This document shows positions 32,601-43,879 of a DNA stretch of 64,000 nucleotides, in pieces (within the stretch, counting starts at the first letter, position 1; each line of letters opens with the position of its first letter). The notes under the pieces are model-generated. The model worked only from the letters and a program-made list of their open reading frames with translations. It was not told the origin of the DNA and did no database searches. Source of the DNA: Boletus sp. NGJ (Eukaryota; Basidiomycota; Agaricomycetes; Boletales; Boletaceae); the NCBI GenBank assembly GCA_019096195.1, contig JAGTXK010000229.1:1-64000 (forward strand), read 5' to 3'. The position numbers and the translations under genes are program-made.

Positions 32601-34017
32601 ATGAACTCTGCGACTGGGCTATCTCGACGACGTGTGGCAACCGCCTCCACTTCTTCGGTTTCCGGAGAAGAACTGACTAGCCCAGGCCGGCACACGAACG
32701 GCTCAGCATCAAATGGTGCAGCAGCTACCCACGCGGGTTCTGCATTCGAGGGCGGAAACAAAATTGCGTTTGACCCGCGCGACCTTGATCAAGACAAAGA
32801 GGACAACCGCCATGGTGGAAAAATCCCTCGTCTCACCATCATGGAGGAAGTTTTGCTGTTGGGACTCAAAGACAAGCATGTACGTAGCATGACACCTTGG
32901 TTGTTTGTTTGCCGTATTCCATCATTTGCGACCCATGGTTGCGATTTCCGCAGCACGAGCGCTAGATCATGTCCCTGCGCGGATAATTTCGAGTACATAC
33001 TGCTTTCGTGGCATCCTACCTCCGTTGTCTTTGGCACTTGTAGCTGACCGTTGAACAGGGCTATCTCTCTTTTTGGAATGACAGCATATCTTACGCCCTC
33101 CGGGGATGCATACTCATTGAACTCGCGCTTCGCCGTCGGATAGCACTCGTCAAGGACGTAAATCGGCGGAGAAACCCCCTGCCGGACCGCCTAGTGGAGG
33201 TCATTGATGATAGACACACAGGCGAGACAATACTCGACGAGACACTCAAAATGATGAAGGCCCAGGAGGGAGACAAGTTTACAATAAATAGCTGGATTGA
33301 TCTTTTGAGTGGTAAGTATTTTAAGCGCCGTCGCGAGCAGGCTATGAAGGTGCCTTTGCGATGCGACAGCCTTTCTATGTCGCACAGGGGTGACTTACCG
33401 ACTGCCCATCTTCAGGAGAAACGTGGAACGTCATGAAAATTGGATACCAACTCAAACAAGTCCGGGAGCGCCTCGCAAAGGGCCTCGTGGACAAGGGCGT
33501 TCTTCGCACAGAGAAACGGAATTTCCTTCTTTTCGATATGGCCACTCACCCCGTTGCCGATGTCCGGACCAAAGAATCTATCATTACACGCATCGTATCG
33601 CTCCTGACGGCGACCACGTCCACCGTCCCACCCAACGCGCTCGACAAGGAAGGCACGCAATGCAGAGTTACACGTGCCGTGTGCCTTGCCTGCGCAGCGT
33701 ATGCTGCGAGCGTTCTCGATAACGCGTTTGGCCGGTTAACCTATGAGGACCGCGAAGCTGCTTTTCAAAGATGTGACGAGGTATTGGCAGAGTTTGCATG
33801 TTGGCCGTTTGGCAGTAACGCCGGCTCTGGCACTGCGAGCGGTCGGAGGCGGGAGGCGGTGAGAATCGGTATGGGGAGTGCTTTACCCAGTGGACGCGAG
33901 AGCATACTCGGTCTCGTGCAGGAAGCGAAACGGGAGATGAACGGCGAGGAAGACCTCGGATTCGAGTTGGTCGCTGGGGTGTTGGAGGTCCTTTCGAAAC
34001 TAGACTCACTGTTGTGA
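32601..34017 (+). CDS. vps74: GOLPH3/Vps74 phosphoinositide-binding Golgi protein
   Basis: Vps74 binds PI4P and cytosolic tails of Golgi glycosyltransferases to hold them in the Golgi. Exons 32601-32879, 33059-33311 and 33416-34017 join in frame to about 377 residues. The family core is intact: [98 protein letters not shown]-type text and [10 protein letters not shown]. The N-terminal 70 residues are Ser/Gly/Ala-rich and probably disordered. An insert of about 35 residues ([20 protein letters not shown]) near the C-terminus is longer than in yeast. Confidence 0.95.
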
Positions 34018-34145
34018 GAAGCCCGTCCACAGTGAAACGATGCATCGCCGCCGCATATTCTTTGATCGACGCGGCGGGTTCTATGTTTCACTCTACTTAT
34101 CGAATTCCGGTCCGTTATAATGAATCTTTTTTTTTTTTGATTTCC

Positions 34146-34200
34146 CCCATAAATGGTCGTTGGTTTGAAATGGGAAGGCTTCGTGGTGCAGTCACTCTGG
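34146..34200. repeat. dispersed segment similar to 37846-37905
   Basis: The block ATGGTCGTTGGTTTGAA, then ATGGGAAG, and GGTGGTGCA-like text are shared with 37846-37905 in the same order and orientation, about 80 per cent by eye over 50 bases. This copy lies 130 bases downstream of the Vps74 stop codon. Confidence 0.5.
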
Positions 34201-34452
34201 CACTGCCCAATATTCATCAGGATGTTGATTTGGGAGAACATTTTCCTCCAGCCACGGCAAGCTGCTTTTCGTCGTGCTAAGGGGTCCGATTAGGACCAAA
34301 GGCACTCACCAAACACGAGCATATGGTTTCGACTCCTCGAGTTCTTCAATTGCCCCTAAGTATTTCACCACCGCCATGTCTACCACTCGAGTGTGGTATC
34401 TTCTTAGCGATCACCGAACAAACGTTATCGGACGGCCGAAGTCCAGGACTTG

Positions 34453-36902
34453 ATGGAGAACATTAAAGAAGACCATGCGCTTGCCGACATTGATGCCAAC
34501 ATGTTCCATGCGTGGAAGTTACTCGATCCACCAGACCTCGAGCATCTCGAATTCGAAAAAAATTTGAAGGCGTTCGTCACCAAAATCAGCCAGCACCTGT
34601 CTGCCTCCATGATCGAGAACGACACGCAGGCGAGGTGGCTCTGGCATGCAGATACGATTTCAGAACCTGGAGACTGGCCAAAGGAGAAACTTCATACTAT
34701 TGTTCAGCTGCCTGGTGCGTGCGCTGTCCTGTGCCGTTCTACAATGTTAGTTGTCTCAAGCATTCCCCATATTGTGCCATCGCGGTGTCCGATCGTATTA
34801 ATTCCACCGCTTCTTGTCTTCTTCGTGCGGTGGTCACGTCGTTTTACAGGTGACAACCAGCCACCCTTAAGAAAGCTCAACACTGCCGTGGATCGACCTG
34901 AGCTCATAATCAAGCTTCTGATTTTTACGAGCTTGAATGATCCCAGTGCAGATGATTTGCACGCCAATAGTGTCAGCCGTGTTGAATCATCACCGTTCCT
35001 CCAAAAGCTTGAGGAACATTTACGGCGTAAGCGCTATATTGAAAAGGATGTACGTACCGTGCCTGTCTGTTGTAGACCACCTGATTTGTTCGTTCCAGGA
35101 TTTGTCCAACAATCTTCTTCCACAATCAGTCCGAGATCCTTTGAACCGATATTTCGAGAGCTCCGTCCCAGTGGATACTGACCCATTGGACCGCGTGACG
35201 AAAATTGAACCCACCCACTATCTCAATATCTTTGGCAGTTCGCAGTTGTCAAAAAGAGCCACATTTGAACGAGGAAAAGAACCTCACGTATATGCCCTCT
35301 TGCTGTATTTCTTGGGAATAGTGGAATCGGTGGGATCTGACTGGGATTTGTCAGTGAATCGATATTTCGCGTGATGTTTAGGTTGCTTAATCCCGTGTTA
35401 CAGCGGAACCAAGATTCCTTTTCACCTTGTAGTCAAACGATCCGGAGAATTTTTCAAGTACACTCCCCGACCTGACTTTCACATGTGTATCCGGGACTTT
35501 CCACACATCTTACTTGAAGTTACCTCCCAAAAAACTGAAAGTGATCGATACCGTATGCTTTTGCAGGCATCCTGCCTTGCTCGGTCAGGCAACACGCTAC
35601 GGGCCTCGAAGTTCAAAGAACCGGTTGTCATCATGGCAATCTACATCGACGATTTCTTTAGGGCTTCTCTGCATCTTGTGTATCAGCCTGTAAAAACGTC
35701 CCGCGAGGTATCGTGTTCAACTAGCGCTGACAGAATTAATGACTGACACAATATCTTTCAAGGTTGAACTTTTCACCAGAGAATTCGATTTGACGGCTCC
35801 CCTATCTATCATTCATCTTTCAATTGTACAACTTCGTCTCTGCAGCCAAAGCTGACAATGACAATTTTGAATCCCCCAGAGCGCGGCTGGCAAGTGCGAA
35901 GCAATCAGTGGACAAATAAGGATATAGGACTGTTTCGACGGTCGAAAGCGAAGACGTGGTCCCACCGAAGATTCCTCTAATTCCTCTGGTCATCGATCCT
36001 CTTCTGGGGCGGCACAAGACAGTTTCGGAGATCCATCAGTCCAGGAAGATCTTGTGACACCAGGGTATACGTTCAGTGTGATAATCTCAGACGAACTCAC
36101 GCCACTGACACCTGTAAGTCATAATTCACGCTGCTTTGCTAGATAGTCGGTCTGATAAGCGGTTCTCAAAAGCTCCCACCCACGATGCATCGAGCGACTT
36201 CACGAAGTGGCGTTTCTGTCGTCCTGAAGATAATTCGTGGCTCCAACGAGCGTCGATTGTTGGAGTACCTTAACGACATCAAGGCGCCATTGAATCATAC
36301 CATCCCGTTGCTTGAAGTCATCGACCTCAGTATTGGCAAAACGTACATCGTGGAAAACACCCCTTGATGAGGTCCTGCGATTTTGTGGCCGCCCTGACGA
36401 CGTCGAGTTCTTGTGCACTCAATTCATTGAAGGCGTGGCCTTTTTGCATCAGCACAAGGTTGCGCACTGTGACATCAAGCCCGGGAACGCAGTCGTCGAT
36501 ACCGAATTGGATTCGAAAACGTCGCCGCAATTGTACATCATCGACTTTGACATCGCCCAGTTTTTCGAGAGCGAGGAAACAATGATACAAGGTTGGTGTG
36601 GGACGCCATCGTGGACGGCGCCAGAGATTGGATCAAGACACGGTCAGATCAAGCGGTACAGTCCAATCCTGGCTGATCGGTGGGCTTGCGGGCGGATGAT
36701 CCAATACTTTGCAAAGTACATTCCCACCCGTGTGAACAAGGAACGTCTACTGGCACTCGCCCAACAGCTCTTCAGTGTTAATCCTAGAGCAAGGCCACCA
36801 TTGAACCAGCTACGAGCTATCGGTGGACCCACAAAGCGAAGATCAGCAAGAAGTCAGGACGAACCCGTACGGAAACGTGATGATATCGGACATCATGCCT
36901 GA
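34453..36902 (+). pseudogene. large fungal protein kinase gene with one reading-frame break (gene or young pseudogene)
   Basis: The N-terminal half is a fungal regulatory region with FSYT-like motifs (PRPDFHMCIRDFPHILLEV, then TRASKFKEPVV-like text). The C-terminal half is a kinase lobe with the catalytic loop VAHCDIKPGNAVVD, metal motif YIIDFDIA (DFD instead of DFG) and WTAPEIG. Splicing is consistent over introns at about 34714-34849, 35050-35098, 35349-35403, 35708-35761, 35890-35927 (38 nt, GC-AG) and 36114-36142 (29 nt). Between TYIVEN and TPLDEVLRFCG (about 36350-36365) the frame shifts with no room for an intron, giving an early stop. This could be a sequencing error or a true lesion. 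The start is uncertain; an ATG at 34377 may belong to an earlier exon. Confidence 0.6.
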
Positions 36903-37507
36903 TTGACTCCAAGCCTATCACGAGTGCGGACTTCATCGAATTGTAGTAGGTCGGATAAGTCCGAGTGGCTATATAAGAGTCGAACGTCACACTTGAGATG
37001 GTACGTAGGTTGAGTTATTGAGTGAGTATACGGAAGAGAATGAAGAGACCCGTTTGTGCCCGCAGGACACCGGTAAATGCGAGACGAAGTAGGAAATAAA
37101 CACGAGAAATCGAGTCCATGAAACTGCAGCTTGAGCTCTTAAGCGGACGAACATGGCAGCGACGGTCGTAGTGACTCACATTTGCGTGTGCGATGGTATG
37201 ATATCATCATAGTTTGCTGCCTTGAAAACGGTCACTGCCCCTGCTCTCCAGAATATCATCCACAAGATCATCCTAGCATATCCGTAGTACTATTGAACAG
37301 TGAAATAGTGTGTAGGCTAGCGAATTCAATCGTCACTGGATTCACAGAGAGCACTACACGCTGCCGAAAATGTCCACATCAGCGTCACGGAGGACACTAG
37401 TTCATAATGCCGGACACTGTACTATACTAACCACGACAATACTGGAGAGTGTAACAGACACTGTCGACTATCGACTTTATTCTTCGTAGTAGAGGCTGTC
37501 ACTGCGC

Positions 37508-37600
37508 AGTCAACCACCAAACGGTATCTTGCCTCTCGCCTCTATGACCTCTAATTCTACCGACAGATGATGGATGATCATCCAAATCCATCGTGGGCCC
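37508..37600. repeat. dispersed segment similar to 10453-10560
   Basis: Shares CTACCGACAG and GATGATCAT with the segment at the 3' end of the Atg14 gene, in the same orientation. It lies only 250 bases from the copy at 37846-37905, so this part of the gene-poor region is a mosaic of segments also seen beside two different genes. Confidence 0.5.
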
Positions 37601-37845
37601 GCCACCTCATACGGGGACGCTACAGCCTACATCCCAGACGATGATTCAATGTTCAATGACCGTCTCAGCGTCACGACAGTCTCGCATCCCCACTGTTCAA
37701 ACGTTCACCATGCGCCGTACCAGATGACCCCACTGGCACTAACCACCGCTCGTCGTTACAATGCCATTCCGCACCCCCACGGTTCAGGACGACACCACTC
37801 CACTCGTCCCAGACAACGACGCCGCCACCTCTCGCCGGATTTCCT

Positions 37846-37905
37846 CCATGGATGGTCGTTGGTTTGAATGGGAAGACATCGTGGGTGGTGCAATAACCTA
37901 GGTTA
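37846..37905. repeat. dispersed segment similar to 34146-34200
   Basis: Shares ATGGTCGTTGGTTTGAATGGGAAG-type text (broken by one base) with the segment downstream of Vps74. Both copies are followed by GTGGTGCA. No coding function is apparent. Confidence 0.5.
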
Positions 37906-39224
37906 CGGTTGATTTAGGACGGAGCCGAAATCGACGGTCTGTCCTGACTAGCTGCCAACTAGGTGTCGATTTACAAAATGACGACGAAATCACCTTAGGG
38001 CTGCTCGATTCTTTTGCGCACACTAAAATGTCCACTCCAATGCTTCTAGCACAACGAGAGAGGCTTCCCCAGTGCTCTTCATCTTTTCTTGTTCACCATA
38101 CGGCTCAGTGACGACTGTTGCAAGTTCTGAGGCTACTGAGTCATTGAATAGGTCAGGTATGCAAGCCAATTGTCTGGTAAGTACCACCCTTCGAGAGTGA
38201 ATCGAGTCCGCTCCACCAAGGTCGAGGGCTTGTCATGCCCAGTTGGCAGATTGGAGTCAAGCCAATATAATTCTTCTGTGTGTGGTGTCTTCACAGTCGC
38301 TCACTGGGGCCTCCTGCAGAGGTTTACTGATATCATCAACTTGGCGCATACTGAGCACGCTTGACGTGCCTCACCACTTGACGGCAGGAACATGACATGG
38401 AGATGTCAAATTTGACTGCATGAAGGCTTCCTTGATTCCTGCGTATAGGATGTACTCAATGATCTACTGTCGAGTTGTAACGATGCTATTGGTGGATGTA
38501 GATATGATGTTGAATGGTTAACACCTCTTGGCAGTTCCGTTTGGTTAAGCCCAGTAGTTGCTGACATCTGATCATACGTTCAAAGCCAGCCATTGTCAAT
38601 GAGTTTCGGGACAATCGAGAATGTCTTGATTGCAATGGTCTGTCGGTGATTCTGGATAAAGGACTTGGATTATCAACAGGAAACATTATTACAAGAATTC
38701 TTGTTGAAGTGCTTCCCACCAGTTCTTTGTTCTGTTGTAGCCTGTGGGTTAATCTTCTGGTGCTTGGAAGCTTGCTCGGGAGAACTTGGGGCTCAGTACT
38801 CAGTGATAAATCGAGTTGTTCCATCGCTCACCAACTGATCGACAGCTTTGCTGCAAAGGTCATCAGGTAGGTAGTAGTTGCAGGCTGGCCAATCCTTGAT
38901 CAAACCAAGTTTTGTGGGAGTCCTTGATAGCAAGACAGCGGTCGGGTTTCTGGGTGGTGTTGTTCTCAAGGGCTTGTTTGGGTGTTGATTCGCTCGGGCC
39001 GCAAGGTTTCAAAATCTTCAGCAGGAGTATCCGGACACCACCCAATCGAGTATCCTCGTCTCCATTGGAGGAGATGTAGTCTGGATCATCGAATTTTGTG
39101 ATGACCTTCGTGGTGGGTTTCCCTTGCTACTAGGAGTGTCTTTCGACTTGCATTGCCAGTGGTAGCTGATGTCTTTTGTTCTCTAGCTCCGTTTGATGAA
39201 TTCACGTAGGGTATAGCACGGGTG

Positions 39225-39345
39225 GGAGCAACACCACGGGTGGCGGGTGTACGGGTATGGCGGGTACGAGTACGGTGTGCGATTTGCAAACCCGTGGTTA
39301 CGCCGTACCCGTATGCATACGGGTATGTCACGGGTATGTGGCTGT
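39225..39345. repeat. cluster of CGGGTA/TACCCG palindromes
   Basis: The stretch contains at least eight copies of CGGGT(A/G) or its complement, a perfect palindrome CCCGTATGCATACGGG near 39310-39325, and the inverted pair GGGTACGAGTACGG/CCGTACCCG. Dense palindromic CGGGTA sets of this type are common at ends or subterminal parts of fungal DNA transposons. No matching partner end was found in the window. Confidence 0.55.
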
Positions 39346-41652
39346 GCCCGGAGCGCAGTTGCCCAGGTTACATGATCCACTCGGCTACCACAGTGATCAC
39401 CCGCTCGCAACTCCCAAGATTCTTACCTCTGCCTGGAAGTTGGCACCAAGTTTCGTATGGCACGGAAATTCTTTCGTAGCCAGATCTGTCCACCGAGAAA
39501 GTGCAGATGCCCACTTTATGAACGAAATCCACTCGCAAGAGTTTGCGCACTATCAGAGGGCAGTGCTGGATGAATATCAAATTTTAAATTATCCGAGGAC
39601 AGTTCTACCCAATCAGCTAAACGCACTGTCAATTTCCTTGACCTAATCAACCCAATCTTAACTTGGTATCGGGCACGCTATCACCACAGTTCGAATTGTG
39701 TGTAACACTCCCAAGCTCTACATCCGCTCACCTCATCTGGCAATGGCATATCGGAACTGCTTTGGCTCACCCGTCAGACCGTATCTTGGCGACGTTTCCC
39801 CTTTCTAACGTTGTCTTTCCAAGGGGGAAGCTGACACTGCATTCACTGCAGGTTTCCAGGCTAGTCTTGCATCCATTGTCTGGTCTTCACCCTCAACTGT
39901 AACTGCGGGTGATTCCCCACCGCGTCCGCAAGGCCAACGAAGAGGAGAATCTTGTATTGGAAATTTTACATTGTGCACCTCGCCGAGGGCTCGGGCCCAT
40001 CGCACTGGTTTTCTCAAACCCATGAGTGCCAAGAAGATGCACGGAACAGAACCATCCGTTGATCCTCCCATGGACGAATTCAAATACCGGGAGGTGTGCC
40101 CATATCCCACGTCGTTAGGGTATTGGATTATGCGCTACGCATTTGAATAAAACCACGCGTGTTCTCGATCGAGACCCAGGTGGTCAGGTCGTCGTCATCG
40201 CCGCTGCTTGACAGGAGGGAACGACGTGACGTATCGCTAGCACTTCCGACGGGGGGCGGTGAGTAATCCTTTCCTGACGGTTTAATTGTCGTCCACCGAC
40301 ACGGACATGTGACTGACCCATCGTTACTGTTAAAGTATGTGGCCAGATCTATCCCACATCATGTGTGATATGTCAAAGCTGATTCACATAGGTCGTGTGC
40401 GGTATGTCGGACCCCGTGTGGTATAATAGACGAGATGGGCGGTGAGCTACTTTCGCGTTACGTTTGGCGCGTTTCGGAGACACGACCAAGCATGGTGCCT
40501 CGAGTGTATATTCGAAATGGCAAACTTCTCCGCCAGACCAAGAACTATCCCAATGACAAGCAGAATCCCTATGGCTGGTGTCTTCAGTCCCCAAAAGTTT
40601 TAACCTCATGATCGCTGAAAAAGCTTACAACTTCTCGGATGCAAAAATATGCTTCCGGAGCGGCCGGAGGTGCGCGGACTCATTCGGTCAAGGTACCGGA
40701 ACGTGCAGCCTGACGCCTCTGTCATCAAGATGACAGAGCCCTGGTTTGTTGACCTCGAGGGGTCGATACCACCAGATGTAGATGACACCGCCGTTAGGTT
40801 GACGATATGACAACTTGTACCTGCTCGGAGAGTACCTGTCAGCAAGATGAACAGGATAACGGGGACTGCGACGGGCGGAGCTCTATCTAGTGGCAGGCGG
40901 CGGCAGGTCGTGTTTCAGGACCGTTGATGATGATAACAGGCCCAGGGAGGTACGAAGTCAAGTGAGTTACAGACATTCCTGTGCTAGGGGTACGCGCCCG
41001 TGGGTATATACGATGGCAAAGGTTTGATTGCATGAACTCTTGAATTGTTGAGCGCTGCTGGGATGATGATGGCAAAGCCTCGTGCGCTTCGGGGAGATCG
41101 CATTCGAGTGTTGAGGGTCTAGCCTCCGAACTCTCATGTAAGAAATGTGATGATCTCTGCAATATGGTCAATGATTTCTTGATCATATTTGCAGTGCCGC
41201 GCACTGTGTATACGGTTTGACTCAAGCACCATTGGATCAGGGATGCTGTGCCCTGTGAATCCTCAGTGCAGCACGCTGCCCTGACACATGACTCTCAAGG
41301 CTCTATGCCATTGCATTAGCCTATCTGTCCTGCATGGGCATCCAAGCTTGATATAAGAAATACGCATCTTCGTCACCTCTCCATGCCAGTTTTGGTAGGA
41401 AAAAAAAAAGTGTTGATAGCCAAGACGCGCAGTAGTGCATGTACGACATCGGACAAACCCGGTGGAAGTAAGTCTTTCCCAAAATGGACAATCCATAAAC
41501 ACATCCAAAATAGTAAGAAAACAAACAAAGAGGGATTCCGACAAATTAATTGGTCGCTTGTCGTGATGTGATTCGCTTTGGCACTTGTCCGTCCCTTTTA
41601 TCATCTTCCCCTCCATTTCCTTGTTTTACCCTTCCCATACACACTCTTTAAA

Positions 41653-43609
41653 ATGGGGTTCAACTACGACTCCTCAGACCCATTGGCCGTCGTCACCGCA
41701 CCGCCCCCCAACGAGGCCCCAGACGAAAAAGCCGCGCGAGAGGAACGCGAAGCCGAAGCGCAGAGAATCAGCGACCAGATCGACGAGGAACTCCGCGTAG
41801 AGAAAGCCGCGCTCAAGAAAGAGGAACAGATTGTCAAAGTCCTATTACTCGGCCAAAGCGAAAGTGGTAAGTCCACCTCAGTATCCAGTTCGAAGTATTT
41901 CGGGCCCTCTCGGTCGGCATCTCGGTCCTTCTCCAGAATCACAGCTGACGGTCTTGTTGTTCGGATGCACAGGGAAATCTACCACCCTCAAGAGTTGGTG
42001 ATACGCCTCCATCCGAGCCTTTTGGAGTGCTGAAAACATGTGCCAGATTTTCGGATGCGATTCGCAAGGGACAAGTGGGTGCAAGAACGTGCCTCTTGGA
42101 GAACTGTCCTACAGCTTAACCTCGTGCGTTCCGTGAATACGATCCTCGAGGCACTTCAAGAAGCCTTCGACAATGATGACGAGGAAGATGCCCTTCCTTT
42201 CACGGACAAACATCATTTGCTTCGGCTTCGGCTTCGTCCCCTCCGCGGTGTTGAGAGCGACTTGAAACGATTACTTGGTGTAAGAACTGAGGATACGCTA
42301 GAGTGTTCTCAGACGTCACCAGGGCTTTCACCTAGGACGTCCTCTGAATTCTATGTTCGATCTCACAACTGGCGCAGTTTCCTGCAGGCTTCCCGCCTAG
42401 GTGATTCAGAGAGCTCCCGCAAACCGATTAAACACGACGGCGTGAGCACTCAAGATATCACCGAAGTCATTGCGAGCTGCAAAAATGACATAGTAGCACT
42501 GTGGACGGACCGCGTCGTTCGCGAAGTGTTACAGAGATACAAGGTCCGTCTAGAAGACTCTGCCAGTTTGTTCGTCCTGTTCTCTTTGTTTCTTGAGACG
42601 TCCTTTGTTAAGTCGCACGCGATCTCCAGTTTTCTAGACAACTCAGAGCGTCTCGCCGCTCGTGATTATGAACCAACGGACGACGATATCGTCCGTGCAC
42701 GCCTACGTACGCTAGATATCCAGGAACACGAAATGAACGTTGCAGAAGGTGAGTGGATGTTCTCATTGGTCCACATCAATGCAAGAGACATTCCCAGATG
42801 GGGAATTGCAAACGTGGAAGATTTATGATGTCGGCGGTTCGCGTACGCAGGTATTTCCACCTTTTCCCTCCTAATTCTATACTGCCGTCATTGATCGCTA
42901 ACAATTTCACAGCGGAATGCGTGGCTGCCGTACTTTGATCAAGTGAATGCAATCATCTTCCTAGCTCCTATATCATGCTTCGACGAACGATTACAAGAAG
43001 ATCCAAGGGTGAACCGGCTCGAAGACTCGTTTATTCTATGGAAGGCCATCTGTTCATCCAAGCTCCTGAGCCAAACGACCCTTATCATCTTTCTCAACAA
43101 GGTTGACATCTTAGAACACAAGATCGCGAACGGCGTCATGGTGAACCGGTATCTGCCTTCATACGGGGACCGCCCCAACGACACCCAATCTGTCGTCAAG
43201 TGTGCGTGCGCCACTTCCCACTCCACCTTTGTTGGCTATGCCACCGCGTGAGGTGTCTGATAGGGATTGATTATATCTTATGGCGGTTGTTCTCCACATA
43301 GACCTCCGTCAAAAATTCAAGGATACCGTCAAACACAACTCCCCGGAGCCGCGGATGTGTCATATTTATTCCACGTCGGTCATCGTTGAGTCGATTTCCC
43401 CCCTCCTGTATTTATTGTCTCATTGATCTCGTGCTCCTCTTTTTTTTTAAAAAAAAAAACGAACAGGATACACGAACGACGGCGCAAACTTTATTATCTG
43501 GTATGTAGGCAGATCTTTTTTGCTATTTCTCTGGGCAGGTTTAATTCTGGGTGGTTTAGTACGCGATGGGATCATACGGGCACACCTAAAGAAAGCTAAC
43601 CTAGTATGA
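41653..43609 (+). CDS. heterotrimeric G-protein alpha subunit, expanded basidiomycete type
   Basis: The N-terminal helix (EAPDEKAAREEREAEAQRIS) leads to VKVLLLGQSESGKSTTLKNF, the P-loop, which is split by an intron at 41877-41972. Switch I has VRARLRT with the catalytic Arg. Switch II reads KIYDVGGSRTQRNAW, with Ser where almost all Galpha proteins have the catalytic Gln. NKVD and TSVID (for TCAT) complete the guanine pocket. The C-terminus VRDGIIRAHLKKANLV is reached by splicing to the acceptor just before 43562. The helical domain carries an insert of about 100 residues, usual in the expanded basidiomycete group. There is no Cys at position 3 and no clear MGxxxS motif, so lipid anchoring may differ. 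Confidence 0.92.
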
Positions 43610-43879
43610 GACACTTTTCCCGATCACTTGTTCTACGAGCTAGATACTTAGCCGAGTAATTTAGATCAGGTGATGCTTACCCCTACGCAAAAACAAAACA
43701 AAATCTACGGATCAAGAAGGCGGACTCGATTTCACGCTATTTTTACACATACATGCTTGCTAGGTATCTTTCAGTGTTAACCATTGGTGTATAATACACA
43801 AGTTCCGAGTACCTGCTCTGTGGTTGCCGCTATCACCTTCTATGATTTATTTAAATTCATACTCGCTGGCCTTGTAATA

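Larger units (their letters stand above)
36903..41652. other. 4.7 kb gene-poor region with decayed repeat-like DNA
   Basis: No intact gene was found. The minus strand between about 39060 and 38000 has long stretches of peptide-like text broken by stops (for example RILLLKILKPCGPSESTPKQ near 39010), suggesting a decayed mobile element, perhaps a retroelement; the family is not determined and it is heavily broken. On the plus strand, 40490-40810 holds two short coding-like frames (MVPRVYIRNGKLLRQTKNYP and LPERPEVRGLIRSRYRNVQP) that could be exons of a lost gene. Dispersed segments and palindromes within the region are listed separately. Confidence 0.4.

Noticed and set aside
34391-34407. 17-nt GT...AG gap that would join an ATG at 34377 to the kinase frame
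   Set aside because: Far below any credible fungal intron size; a different first exon or a frameshift is more likely.
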